This document shows positions 27,856 to 37,711 of a DNA stretch of 64,000 bases, piece by piece (position 1 is the first letter of the stretch; every line of letters starts with the position of its first letter). The stretch spans positions 248,001-312,000 of the forward strand of contig JAPFFF010000003.1 in assembly GCA_039105265.1 (NCBI GenBank). Direction: 5' to 3'. The stretch comes from Tritrichomonas musculus. Taxonomy: Eukaryota > Parabasalia > Tritrichomonadida > Tritrichomonadidae. Under the pieces are notes generated by a model. That model was not told the DNA's origin. It saw only the letters and a program-made list of their open reading frames with translations, and searched no databases. The position numbers and the translations under genes are program-made.

Positions 27856-28576
27856 TTTGCTTTTTTCGAATATATGGTTTTTATAATTACCATATTCTTA
27901 AGAATATATTTATTAAATAATTTATTTTATCTGAAATATTTAGAAGTATAACATTAAATTATAGTATAATATTGATATAAACAATCATGGATTTATTAAG
28001 CAATTTATCACTTTCTAATTGCAATTAAATTTTGGTTCAATTTATTATTCTTCAATTAATAAAGTAAAATTGATAAAATATGTTCATCATTTCAAATTAA
28101 CTGATCATGAAATTAACTTATATTCTCAAAAAATTACAAAAATACTAAAAAATGCTTTCTTTTTTAATGATTTATTCTGGAAGAATTTCTTTTCCAACTT
28201 TTTGATAATTAATTCAACTATCAAAAAGTAGGTTTTCCAACTTTTTGAGTATTTTTTGACGTTTTTATATTTTTTGACTATACTGTATTTTGCAAAAATT
28301 GAATAAAAAAAAGGTATTCAAAAAGTTAAAAAATTTTCAAAAAGTGGTGTAGAATCCTATTCCCCAAATTTACCTTTTAAAAATGTTGATGAAAAACTAT
28401 AATAAAAACATTTTTAATTTTCTCTATTTTAAAAATTAATATTAAATTAAATATATATTTATTTTTATATAATGAATAAATGAAAAAATTAAATACATTT
28501 AAAGATATAAGTATTTTCAAAATCATATTTTTACATTATTTTTGAATGTAAATAAATAACGATAGCCCTCCCTTAA

Positions 28577-28810
28577 ATGTCGCTTTTTACCAAAAATTCA
28601 TCATCCAACACAACCGCTTCTAATCCTATAAAGATGATCAAAGATAAAGTCACAAATTGGTGGCAACGAGATGTTTATGGTGTTGACGACCCTCCTCCAA
28701 TTCAAAGAATAATTGTAACGACTGTTGAACTAGCTGCAACAATTGGAATAATGTATTTTTTTGAAAATGGCACAAAATTATTAGAAAAATTACCTTCGGA
28801 ACATCCTTAA
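28577..28810 (+). CDS. Small single-pass membrane protein, unknown
   Basis: 77 residues. A polar N-terminus (SLFTKNSSSNTTASN) and an amphipathic Trp/basic segment (MIKDKVTNWWQRDVYG) precede DDPPP and one hydrophobic helix (IIVTTVELAATIGIMYFF, about 45-63), then a short polar tail. Near-tail-anchored topology. No family is recognised. The codon pattern differs from spacer DNA and the frame is neatly bounded, so I think it is a real short gene, though it is close to the right edge of the transposon nest. Confidence 0.5.
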   Translation: MSLFTKNSSSNTTASNPIKMIKDKVTNWWQRDVYGVDDPPPIQRIIVTTVELAATIGIMYFFENGTKLLEKLPSEHP

Positions 28811-29246
28811 CAAGTCTTATCACTTGAAAACAAAAATAGAAATTGGAGTTGTTTATTTTGAATCCATAATGATAATATATATTATTTTTAATAAAAATTA
28901 ATAAAAAACTCGGAAGTCAATTTTTGTTAATTGCTGGGCTTGAAGCAAATTAGCTTTTAATACAATAGTGCTTAAAAAATATTTAAAAAAAAAAAAAAAC
29001 ATTTTGTTTTCGTGAAGTATGCATTCGCATATTATATCTTTGCTTATGCTTTCAATTTTTATAATAATTTATCAAATCCAATTTGATATTTTTATAACAG
29101 ATTTAATTTTCTTATAATATTATATTTATTTAATATATATAGCATATGCAAATCTGGACAAAAACAAATATTAATAATATATTTTTTGAAATCGTTTATT
29201 TTTATTATATCACATTTCTTTTTTACGTTATAAAATTCTAAAAATA
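28811..29246. other. Intergenic spacer
   Basis: About 436 bp AT-rich with an A run near 28986-28999. Nothing else recognised. Confidence 0.45.
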
Positions 29247-29669
29247 ATGTCAACAAGGCAAAGATCTCCTTGCATTCATCTTTTCAATATTCGATGTACG
29301 TTGCTCGCCTTTCAGGGATTGATGTGGTCTTTTATCCTCGAATCAAAGCAAGAATATATGGTTTCATCATTAAGAGTATTTAAGAATGATAAAGATGCCT
29401 TAAACAAGCATCTTAATGCAATTGTAATTACCGGCGCTGTTTGTCTAGGAGTTTATGCTATACTTACTCTTCTTGGTTTCTCTGTTCAATCAATTGGCAC
29501 ACATTATTTAATGAACGTTTTACATTCTGTAGGCATACTTCTTGTCATAATTTCTATACTTAATTACTGGAATATTAAACTTCTCTGGATTCCAACTATA
29601 TTATGCTGCGCTATCCCAGCAATCTACGAAATTATATTTATAATACTGAAATTTGTTAGCCATAGATAA
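29247..29669 (+). CDS. TMEM107: TMEM107-like ciliary transition-zone membrane protein
   Basis: 140 residues with four hydrophobic helices (about 15-31, 58-76, 85-107, 112-135). The layout and several motifs match TMEM107: a first helix ending in W-S-F, a polar loop, then LNAIVITGAVCLGVYAI, a G-T/A-H motif in IGTHYLMNVLHSVGI, W-x-I-K-L-L-W in the last loop, and AIPAIYEIIFI (TMEM107: A-L-P-A-V-T-E). In other flagellates TMEM107 recruits MKS-module proteins to the transition zone of cilia. It fits an organism with flagella. A four-helix protein of this size could match by chance, but the H and P-A-x-x-E positions argue for homology. Confidence 0.7.
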   Translation: MSTRQRSPCIHLFNIRCTLLAFQGLMWSFILESKQEYMVSSLRVFKNDKDALNKHLNAIVITGAVCLGVYAILTLLGFSVQSIGTHYLMNVLHSVGILLVIISILNYWNIKLLWIPTILCCAIPAIYEIIFIILKFVSHR

Positions 29670-29902
29670 ATAAAATTGTTAAAATGTTCTATTAATAAGT
29701 AATGTTTTCTAAAATCTTTCTTTTTTTCTAATCGATAAGATATTTTTTCCTCAAAAAAAATATTAAAAAGCACAATTTTATTGCTGCATTAAAGCAAATA
29801 AAAGAAGAATATTGAGAATTATCGTTACAAATAAATGCTTTTATGACAAATATGATTATAAAAAAGAAAGATAAAATATTAACAAAATAGTGATGTAGCT
29901 AG

Positions 29903-30583
29903 TTATGCTTTTTGCACGGTTGTGTCATTAACTTTGTTTTCATCATTATCATTTTCTTCTTCATCATCAATATCTTCGTCGTTCTCTGATGATGAGCTTC
30001 CACCAACCCCAACTTCATTAGCTGCTTGAAAAGCATCTGTCGTATCGAGTAAAACAGTTCTGATTGCATCATCTGCTTTGCTCTGTTGAAAATTATGACA
30101 TTTCATAAAGCCCCAAAAATTAAAAAGTGATAAAATAAGCATTATTCCACATAACAACATCCAATTAAAACCATTGATCCCTGCAGATAATAGTACTAAT
30201 AGTGCCCACATAGCAAAGTTAATGAATAATCCAAGCCAAAATGCATTTGAATCGATTGTTGTTGCTACAAATGGAAGTGGGCGAGAAAAAAATACGATAT
30301 ATGGAAAATTAGAAGCTTCTGACGGATTAAAATACCATTTCAAACCGACAAGACCGTATCCAAAGTAATTTCTTGTTAATATAAAATCGCCAATTCCTAA
30401 TATCAAAATAATCAAGAATGAAAGGTAAAAATTAAATTTCATTAATGAAAACAAAAAACAAGTAATAATTGGTAAAAAATGAATAAATAAAAAAATACCA
30501 GCTGATGAAGAGCAACTATTGCTACTTTCTTCTTGCTTAATAAGTGTTTCTGTATCATGAGAATCTGCGGGTTGATTTTGCAT
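29903..30583 (-). CDS. TVP23/FAM18-family Golgi membrane protein
   Basis: 226 residues. Four hydrophobic helices in two pairs (about 29-45, 47-68, 110-134, 138-158) with the family motif between them: RNYFGYGLVGLKWYF corresponds to the 'KNVSGRxLVGLRWW' of TVP23. An acidic, Ser-rich tail (about 190-226) is probably disordered and cytosolic. TVP23 proteins work in late Golgi/trans-Golgi vesicle trafficking, in yeast with TVP18 and YIP-type partners. Length and topology are typical. No strong Inr is seen, and the leader is AT-rich. Confidence 0.82.
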   Translation of the reverse strand: MQNQPADSHDTETLIKQEESSNSCSSSAGIFLFIHFLPIITCFLFSLMKFNFYLSFLIILILGIGDFILTRNYFGYGLVGLKWYFNPSEASNFPYIVFFSRPLPFVATTIDSNAFWLGLFINFAMWALLVLLSAGINGFNWMLLCGIMLILSLFNFWGFMKCHNFQQSKADDAIRTVLLDTTDAFQAANEVGVGGSSSSENDEDIDDEEENDNDENKVNDTTVQKA

Positions 30584-30780
30584 TTGATTAAATATTTCAA
30601 TTGGAATGGATCAATTTTTAATGAAAAAGTTCTCAAAATTATTAATGTTTTTTTTCTCATTAATAAAGATTATTAAAATATTAATTTAAAATGATGCCAA
30701 AATTCAAAATAAAAAACTATAAATATCAATTTATTTCGAAGATATTGATAATTTTAAAAAATATTTCTTTATACGTTAAT

Positions 30781-30785
30781 TCACA
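30781..30785 (+). promoter_or_regulatory. Candidate Inr (TCACA) deciding the start of the next small gene
   Basis: TCACA with its A at 30783, 13 bases before the ATG at 30796, supports starting the following gene at 30796 rather than at the upstream in-frame ATG at 30691. Confidence 0.4.
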
Positions 30786-30795
30786 ATTCAAAATT

Positions 30796-30990
30796 ATGTC
30801 TCGTCAGTATTACCTTCCACTTGAGTCTATTTGGAATGACCCTCCAAACGCTGAAAAATTCCAGCAAATACAGAAAATTGTTGACAGTAAAAAGAAATCT
30901 ATTGTTGAATGGTACTTGAGTTCAAATGAAGATGACCAAACAACTGAATCACGTGTTACAATTCGCACACTTAGATTTTCACCAGCGTGA
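30796..30990 (+). CDS. Small hypothetical protein, 64 residues
   Basis: Begins MSRQYYLPLESIWNDPP and ends TIRTLRFSPA. The frame extends upstream to 30691, but that part is AT-filler in composition (FKIKNYKYQFISKILI) and lies before a candidate Inr, so I start at 30796. Features: a Pro/Trp-containing front, an amphipathic helix (EKFQQIQKIVDSKKKSIVEW) and a polar acidic loop. No membrane segment. Family not recognised. The position, 107 bp beyond the divergent ATG of the TVP23-like gene, looks like a normal promoter spacing. Confidence 0.5.
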   Translation: MSRQYYLPLESIWNDPPNAEKFQQIQKIVDSKKKSIVEWYLSSNEDDQTTESRVTIRTLRFSPA

Positions 30991-31342
30991 TATACACTTT
31001 AGATAATCCAAATTTATAATATGTTTTTTTCTTTGGAAAATTAGCATATTGAGACTCAATTCATGGAAAGCAGAATGTTTTTATTTAAAATATCTTTTAT
31101 TTTTATTCATACTTTTATTATATTTTTTACATTAGTTTAATTTTCCAAAAGATTGACTTTTGCTTTTATCAATGATAAATTATGAAATTTTATAATATTG
31201 GCAATAGGAAGAGCTATTTTTAAATAGTTCAATTACTGTGTTAATAATACGGAGTTTCTTATATTGGATGATAAAATTATGAAAGAATAATTTGAACAGA
31301 GTTTTGAATTAATAATATAACGTATTTTCTTAAATTACATAG
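30991..31342. other. Intergenic spacer
   Basis: 352 bp AT-rich. No frame, repeat or RNA recognised. Confidence 0.45.
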
Positions 31343-31819
31343 ATGTCATCAAAACCTTCAACAGCAGATAAAAAAGGAGCCGCGGATAAAAAAGCAGCAG
31401 ATAAAAAAGGAGGTAAAAATGAAGAAGAGGAACCTCCTAAGCCTAAGCCTCTCGTAATTCCAAAACCCACTTTTAAAATGGATGACGATGTTAAAAGTAC
31501 AATTCAAGAGCTTAACCTTTACGTTCGAATTAAGCATCATAATGTTACATATTTCTTATATGTTCAACGTGAAACTACAGCAATGGAAATGAAGAGAATG
31601 ATGAAACAATTCACAAAAAGAAAAATTCATGATATCCATTTTACTATTCCTCGCTATAATAACAGAAAGTTTTTTGATACTCTTTCTTTCGAGCAAATGC
31701 TCCTCGAGAATGGAGAAATTATTCTTATGCAACTTCGTTTTCCTCATTCAGACAATTATGAATCTATTGAAGAAGTAACAGGCAACTATGATACAATTAC
31801 TGGATCACTTTATCGTTGA
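31343..31819 (+). CDS. Elongin-B-like / ubiquitin-like protein with Lys-rich N-terminus
   Basis: 158 residues. The first about 45 are Lys/Ala/Glu repeats (DKKGAADKKAADKKGGKNEE) followed by PPKPKP. Residues about 62-140 look like a ubiquitin fold close to elongin B: LYVRIKHHNVTYFLYVQRET (elongin B: M-I-R-R-H-K-T-T-I-F), a helix MEMKRMMKQFTKRK, and LLENGEIILMQLRFP at the end. Elongin B partners elongin C in cullin-RING ligases and in elongin A complexes. I see no elongin C in this window. Whether it is true elongin B or another Ubl protein cannot be settled here. Confidence 0.55.
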   Translation: MSSKPSTADKKGAADKKAADKKGGKNEEEEPPKPKPLVIPKPTFKMDDDVKSTIQELNLYVRIKHHNVTYFLYVQRETTAMEMKRMMKQFTKRKIHDIHFTIPRYNNRKFFDTLSFEQMLLENGEIILMQLRFPHSDNYESIEEVTGNYDTITGSLYR

Positions 31820-32064
31820 ATTTCTATTTTTATTATTATTTTATTTTTTGTATTTGAATGTTCTCTTCTTTTTTTCTAATTTCTTAAACAAAAATATTTA
31901 TAATTTACATTTCAAATTTATGCTATGTTATTGATTTTTTTTTAAATAAAAATAATACTATTGAATAACTTTAGAACAAGAAAATATGATAAAAAAAAAT
32001 ATGGATTTAAAATAATATTCATGATTGATAAGGAAAGAAAGTGATTTAAATAATATCAGTTAAT

Positions 32065-34854
32065 TTAATTTAAAAGAGGTTGATTATCTTCTCTTTCAGA
32101 TTCAAAGTTAAGACAAAGTTTGCCTTTTGATAACCTTGGTGCCAATTTTCTTAAAACATAACCTAATGGTAAAGAAATACCAGAAAGGAGTAAAGAATAA
32201 ACCCACTCCAAAGCAGTTAAAGGAGTACAACTAAAGAATTTACCAGCAAATTGAACAAGAATGAATTGAACAACGCCAATTCCTATCATAATACCGAGGA
32301 ATAAAGGAGTATCAAGTAATCCAATCATTATTTTTTCTGTAGTACAAGTTGATCTTGCATTGAGTAAATTCCACATTTGGCAAAGGACGAATACATTAAA
32401 TAGAAAAGTATAATGACTCATTGAATATGGTTCATAACGTCCTGGAAATAGAAGAATCATGCAAATTAAAAAGCTTTGTAATGATGCTTGACCAGCAATA
32501 TTCGTAATCATGAAAGGTGTAATTAAAGGTGCATCTTTTCTTTGTGGTTTCTTTGCTAGTAAAGTTTCATGTGGTTTTCCTGTGGCTAAAGAAAGAGCGC
32601 CAAGTGAATCCATAATCAGATTTACCCATAAAAGTTGAACAGCTTGGAAAGGTGTATCCTTTAAGAATATTGCACTGACAAGTGATACGAAAAGAGTAGC
32701 AACATTTGCAGTTAATTGGAATTGAAGGAAACGTTGAATATTATTATATACGCATCTTCCCCATAAAACACTTTTAACAATTGATCTAAAGTCATCATCA
32801 AGAACAATGATATCTGATGCTTCTTTTGCAAGTTCTGTTCCGCACTTTCCCATAGCCATACCAACGTCTGCTTTAATTAGAGCTGGAACATCGTTTGTTC
32901 CATCTCCAGTAACTGATACTATTTCACCCATCTCTTGAAGAGCTTGAACAAGGATGTATTTATCAGTTGGTGTTGATCGTGCAACAACGCATAGTTGTGG
33001 AAGAGTATCAATCAATTCTTCTTTTGGCATGTCTCGGAGTTGCTTACCAGTAAGTGTAATTCCATCTGTCTTAAGAATTCCGCATTCTTTTGCAATTGAG
33101 GTTGCTGTAAGCATATGATCTCCAGTTACCATAATTACTCTGATGCCTGCATATTGGCAATCTGCAATGGACTTAACTGTATGGCGACGAAGACTGTCAC
33201 GGATTGAAAGAACTGCAAGTAATGTTAAATCTGTCTCAGTATTCTCAGGTGTCATTGAATCGGGATTGATTTCGGTTGGTTGAGTAACTCGTTTGTACGC
33301 AATTGCAATTGTTCTATATGATCTAGAGCATTCATCATTGATAATTGCTGTTGCTTTTTCTTTGTATTCAGGTGTTGCCTCAAGTATTTCTTCATTCTCA
33401 TTCATATAATGTGTGCAACGTGGCAAAATCTCATCAGGTGCTCCTTTAACGTGGATAGTTAAACTTCCATCTGAGCATCGTTCAATTGTTGACATTCTTT
33501 TTCTGATTCGATCAAATTGGAAACAATTTACAATATTGGCAGATTCACGATTGTGAGTGCATTTGTCAACACCAATGTATCTAACTAGTGCGCATTCGGT
33601 TTGGGAGCCAATTTGATCTTTTTCTGAAATGATTGCGTGTGAATTTACAGACATAGAATAGCACAAGAAATCGTTAAAATGAGCACTAATTGGGAAAACA
33701 TTTGCATGAAGACCAATCATAACTCGTTCAACATTCATTTCATTTAATGTTAAAGTTCCTGTTTTATCACTGCAAATAACAGTAGCTGATCCCATTGTTT
33801 CGCATGCATTCAAATGTCTTACAAAGTTGTTATCGTTCATCATTTGACGCATTGAGTAAGCTAATGATATTGTTACAGCAAGAGGAAGACCTTCTGGAAC
33901 AGCGCATGCAACTATTGTGATTGCTACTATAAAGAAGTTTAATGGTTCACGTAATGCAGACCATTTAAAACCACGATTATATGTATGATAAATCCATCCG
34001 ATAACTAAAATTATATATGTAATCGATGCAACAAAAATGCCAAAATACCCGATTTTTTTAGCTAAATCTGAAAGTTTTTCTTGAAGTGGTGTTTCTCCCC
34101 TTTCTTCATTGGCGATGAGCTCGAATATTCTTCCTTGATGACTTAGTGTGCCAACACATGTAACAAGCATTGTTCCTCGACCTTCAACAACATGAGTGTT
34201 GCTGATTAAGTAAGGATTTGCTGAATTCTTTATTACTGCTTCGGATTCTCCAGTTGCATTTGATTGATCAATTTTAATATTTTGAGATTCAACTATTAAA
34301 CCATCTGCTGGTACTATATCACCCTGTTCCATTAACACCAAGTCACCAACAACAAGTTCAGTATTTTTGACTTTGAAAATCTTTCCTGCTCTAATAACTG
34401 GCACTTGAAATATCGATTTAATTCTATTAACAGATGCAAATTGAAGTTCTTGTTTACGATTTGAAGAAGCTTGAACAAGTGAAACGATTGCGACCGCTAA
34501 AAGAATAGATGCGCCGTCAATCCAAGCCGTAGATCTTTCAGAAGGTGGTGAAAAAATCATTTCAAGGACCAATGATAGAATAGCACAAGCTATTAAAATA
34601 AGCAAAGTTTCATCCATTAATGCTTCTTTGAGCATTTCAAAAAAGGATTTAACAGGAATATCAGGTATATTATTGGATCCATAAAAATTCAATCGAGAAG
34701 GAATTGAATTTAAATTACGGATACCAGTTTTAAGATCTGTATCAAGCTTTTCTGAAATAGTAGAAATACCACCATGGCTTTGCAAAACCTTAAGGTCTTG
34801 GTTTTCTTGAATTTCCCATAAATCGTTAGGTGAAAGAGAGTTAAAAGAATTCAT
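32065..34854 (-). CDS. Plasma-membrane-type Ca2+-ATPase (P2B/PMCA)
   Basis: 929 residues. All P-type landmarks are present: TGES in the actuator domain (NATGESEAV), the phosphorylation motif CSDKTGTLTLNEM with Asp363, KGAPDEILPRC in the nucleotide domain, TGDGTNDVPAL in the hinge (usually NDAPAL), and PEGLPLAVTISLAYSMRQM of TM4. The N-terminus carries PMCA-like text (GGISTISEKLDTDLKTGI). Ten membrane helices are expected; the last ends about 900 and leaves a tail of about 30 residues without an obvious calmodulin-binding helix. PMCAs export Ca2+ from the cytosol, at the surface or in acidic organelles. Subfamily rests on the IIB-type motifs. The tail is shorter than animal PMCAs, as in other protists. 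Confidence 0.93.
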   Translation of the reverse strand: MNSFNSLSPNDLWEIQENQDLKVLQSHGGISTISEKLDTDLKTGIRNLNSIPSRLNFYGSNNIPDIPVKSFFEMLKEALMDETLLILIACAILSLVLEMIFSPPSERSTAWIDGASILLAVAIVSLVQASSNRKQELQFASVNRIKSIFQVPVIRAGKIFKVKNTELVVGDLVLMEQGDIVPADGLIVESQNIKIDQSNATGESEAVIKNSANPYLISNTHVVEGRGTMLVTCVGTLSHQGRIFELIANEERGETPLQEKLSDLAKKIGYFGIFVASITYIILVIGWIYHTYNRGFKWSALREPLNFFIVAITIVACAVPEGLPLAVTISLAYSMRQMMNDNNFVRHLNACETMGSATVICSDKTGTLTLNEMNVERVMIGLHANVFPISAHFNDFLCYSMSVNSHAIISEKDQIGSQTECALVRYIGVDKCTHNRESANIVNCFQFDRIRKRMSTIERCSDGSLTIHVKGAPDEILPRCTHYMNENEEILEATPEYKEKATAIINDECSRSYRTIAIAYKRVTQPTEINPDSMTPENTETDLTLLAVLSIRDSLRRHTVKSIADCQYAGIRVIMVTGDHMLTATSIAKECGILKTDGITLTGKQLRDMPKEELIDTLPQLCVVARSTPTDKYILVQALQEMGEIVSVTGDGTNDVPALIKADVGMAMGKCGTELAKEASDIIVLDDDFRSIVKSVLWGRCVYNNIQRFLQFQLTANVATLFVSLVSAIFLKDTPFQAVQLLWVNLIMDSLGALSLATGKPHETLLAKKPQRKDAPLITPFMITNIAGQASLQSFLICMILLFPGRYEPYSMSHYTFLFNVFVLCQMWNLLNARSTCTTEKIMIGLLDTPLFLGIMIGIGVVQFILVQFAGKFFSCTPLTALEWVYSLLLSGISLPLGYVLRKLAPRLSKGKLCLNFESEREDNQPLLN

Positions 34855-35106
34855 TCTGAGATTTTGCGGATAAACAGAAAAAATTGAATAAATTGAGTAA
34901 AAAAGTTTAATTGACAGAGGTAAGAGAACATAAAAAAAAATTATTTCTTTTTGATATTTAGTATTTTAATTTTACATATATACAATTATTTTGTATTATA
35001 CATAGTTGAATTTGGTTCCACAGATTCAGCTATAAAATCAATTTTATTTTTCATAAAAATTTGAATGGTTTATATATATTTCTCACAAATTAATTTGTTA
35101 ACTCAT
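34855..35106. other. Intergenic spacer upstream of the Ca2+-ATPase
   Basis: About 250 bp AT-rich promoter-side spacer ending at the inverted-repeat element. Confidence 0.4.
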
Positions 35107-35565
35107 GGGGGACGTTTCTGAAATCTCATAGAATTTAAAATTTGACCATCAAATTAGTAGTTATTAAACGTACACATAGATAAATATGAAGGAATCGAAA
35201 AGTGAAAATAACTCATTCAATTTGCAATCGTTTGTATTGATACTTTGTCAATTAATAAAAGGCTAAATTTACAAAAAAAGTATGGAAATGAATTTTTTTA
35301 ATAAAACCTTTAATTGTTTTAAAATATCAAATTGATGATATTTTTGGTGAAATAGGGTAATTTTTTCATTTTAAATATTTAATTCACAATTTGGTTCCCA
35401 TACTTTTTTTAACAAATCGTTTTAATTTACATTTACTATGATATTGATTTATAAACATCATAAATCATGACGTTATTTCGATTTTAAAATTGAATGAAAA
35501 ACGATCATTTTTATGAATTTGTAAGGCTAATTTTTAGATTCTATGAGATCTCAGAAACGTCCCCC
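35107..35565. mobile_element. 459-bp inverted-repeat (MITE-like) element, GGGGGACGTTTCTGA ends
   Basis: 34-bp ends at 35107-35140 and 35532-35565 are inverted copies with two differences (GGGGGACGTTTCTGAAATCT against GGGGGACGTTTCTGAGATCT, continuing CATAGAAT). A second inner inverted pair, AAAAAAAGTATGG at about 35274 and CCATACTTTTTTT at about 35399, lies inside. No coding frame. The flanks (ending CTCAT on the left, starting TTAATG on the right) show no clear duplication, so the superfamily cannot be named. Confidence 0.7.
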
Positions 35566-36714
35566 TTAATGCTGAATTCAAGGAAGTTCAATAATCAGTA
35601 ATATGAAATGATAAAATCAAGTTTGAGTATTCAAAAAGTTTGATGTGAAGTGAGTGCCAGTACCTCTCAATTGACCAAATTAAAAAAGAATTTTATGATA
35701 ATAAACTAAGTTTTTTAATTTGTCCCTTCTTATCGTCCTCTCAAATTTGAATAAAGCTAAATATTTTTTTTTAAGTTATTAAGGCATGAATACCTTCATT
35801 CATTTCAGGTCGAGGCTCCCGCTATTACCTTAACCAATTGGGCTTAGCCCTCAAAGGCTCCCAAAGCTATTTAAAAGGTATTTTTCCTGAATAAAAAACT
35901 TTTTTATATTCTTTTTTTTTTATTTTCATCTTCTCAAAATTGAAAGATATGGTATTTTAAAAAAATAATTTGTCCCTACTTATCGTCCTACTTTCTGAAG
36001 ACTCATAGAAAATTTGAATTAAAAACTCTTAATTTTTTTGTGAATAAGGTAATAATTAAAAAACTTAGTTTATAAATCCTCAAACAATTTGATATATAAA
36101 AAGTATTTCTGATTAATTTAAAGTTAATCATATAATAATAAAAATATTGTAATGAAATTTAAAATATTACTTGAAAAAATCAAGATATACTCAAAAGTAG
36201 GGGTTTTTATTATTCACTTTCGCCAAGAAAAAGTCGAACTTTTCCAAGGTAAAAGCAAATTTTGAACATCCTTACCCAAAAGTGTCATCTTTTTTTATTT
36301 AAAAAAATAAATGAAGTAGCTTTTTGAAAGGATCAGCAATGTCAAAAACAAATTGAATTAAAACCGATCAATGCCGATTATATTTGGCAAAGAACAGGTC
36401 AATTTATAGACCTCACTTGTGATCTGAGAGCTATTTTTGACGGGAAAGTTTTTTTCTACGCATTTTAAGAGGATCCTATTTTGGATTCTTGCATAAAAAT
36501 TATATATTTTTCTCATAATTCAAGTATTAAGTCTTTTGAGCTGAAGTATTGAAATTAATATTCTCAATCTTGAGATCAAAAATAAGTATCTAGGTTTTAT
36601 ATTGATAAACTATATTTATATATCATTAGTAAAAAAATTAATCCTAATATTTTTTAGTTAACTCAATCATAGCAAGAAAAGTGAAGAAATAATGATTTCG
36701 AATGATATCACTTT
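35566..36714. other. Repeat-containing spacer
   Basis: No gene. AATTTGTCCCT-x-CTTATCGTCCT occurs twice in direct orientation at 35717-35739 and 35967-35989, exactly 250 bases apart. Between them is a GC-richer block (35806-35875) with a tRNA-like box-A match on the minus strand. The remainder is AT-rich. Confidence 0.5.
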
Positions 36715-36946
36715 CTATATATAAATCAACTTTTTCTCATCATATAAACAAAATTGTGCAGAATGGTTAGGATATAATATTCTTGGATCAATTGCTGATT
36801 CATTAAAACTCTTTTTAGAAAATCATTTCACCAAGAAGACTACGTATCACTTCATTTTTATCGCATTCAATCAATTTCTGTAAAATTTGTTTGGCATTCA
36901 TATGCATTTCTTCTATATTGCAAAAGTCTCTCATTATTTTTGGCAT
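36715..36946 (-). pseudogene. Relic of a small gene with one frameshift
   Basis: From ATG at 36946 the minus strand reads MPKIMRDFCNIEEMHMNAKQ and continues to SLLGEMIF, where it stops. One base later a second frame continues as SKKSFNESAIDPRILYPNHS to a TAG at 36715-36717. The two halves have gene-like composition and join with a single-base shift, so this looks like a disrupted short gene or the remains of a longer one. Product unknown. A sequencing error at the A-run is the alternative. Confidence 0.4.
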
Positions 36947-37142
36947 TAATTATTGGTAAATTCATATTATTCATATTATTTCCAATCATTTTTCATATGG
37001 AGTAAAATTCTCAAAATTTTTTAAAAGTAGAATAGAATAAAACTTTATATTTCACGGATGAATACAATTTTCATGGAAAAACATAAAATTATTTGCATAT
37101 TTGTTTGTTTATATAATGCTGAACATGGAACTATTTCAGAAT

Positions 37143-37665
37143 TTATTGCTTTGACCTTTTGTCGAAGATTAACTTCATCATCAACTGGATTTCTAGCGCA
37201 TTCTTTTTCTTTTCATTTTGTTCATTAATAAAATTGACAACCACGGATTCTAACTTGCTGAAAATGGTTTCAGTCTGAAGTAATTTTAGCTGCTGTGTAT
37301 TTATTCTTTCCTGTTGCTTGTTACTAATTTGTTTGAAATGATCAAAAGCTGATGTCGTTTGAAGCATGCTGGATAACTGATTCCACAAAGTTTGTGACTC
37401 GTCCATTTGTTCCTTCGGTTGATTTGAAATAGGCGGAGCAACGTTGTAGCCTATTTGTGGGAAAGGTAATGGCTTACAAATTGACTCATGGTTATTTCTT
37501 AATTCTGGATTATCTTTAATCAAAGGATTCCTAGTAGTTTCAGAAGCTTTTAACGCATTTTGTGCTTCTAATCTTGCTGGCCATTCATCTGGATCAAGCA
37601 TTTGAATTTGAACATTGCCAATTGAATTTGTAAGTTGATCAGATTCTGAACTTTTTTCTAGGTAA

Positions 37666-37711
<46 letters not shown>

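Larger units (their letters stand above)
25614..28285 (+). mobile_element. Pogo-like (Tc1/mariner superfamily) DNA transposon with 53-bp TIRs
   Basis: 2,672 bp. Left TIR 25614-25666 begins CAGTATAGTCAAAAAATA and the right TIR 28233-28285 is its near-perfect reverse complement (two or three differences). TA flanks both ends (25612-25613, 28286-28287), the Tc1/mariner/pogo target. The interior holds a DDE transposase on the plus strand, a 64-bp perfect palindrome near the left end, a matching hairpin near the right end, and a 45-bp tandem repeat array. Intact-looking TIRs and a long frame suggest it was active fairly recently. Confidence 0.9.
23837..28352. repeat. Outer inverted pair that may mark an older composite element
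   Basis: CTACACCACTTTTTGAA at 23837-23853 is an exact 17-bp match to the reverse complement of 28336-28352. The pair encloses two hAT-type elements and the pogo-like element. If TA is the target, the termini would read CACCACTTTTTGAA, a Tc1/mariner-like form. The match is short and the interior is now mostly other elements, so this could also be coincidence of a dispersed motif. Confidence 0.35.

Noticed and set aside
27621-27893. 90-codon repeat frame in the pogo element as a gene
   Set aside because: Derived from the 45-bp tandem array with no domain; kept only as a repeat finding.
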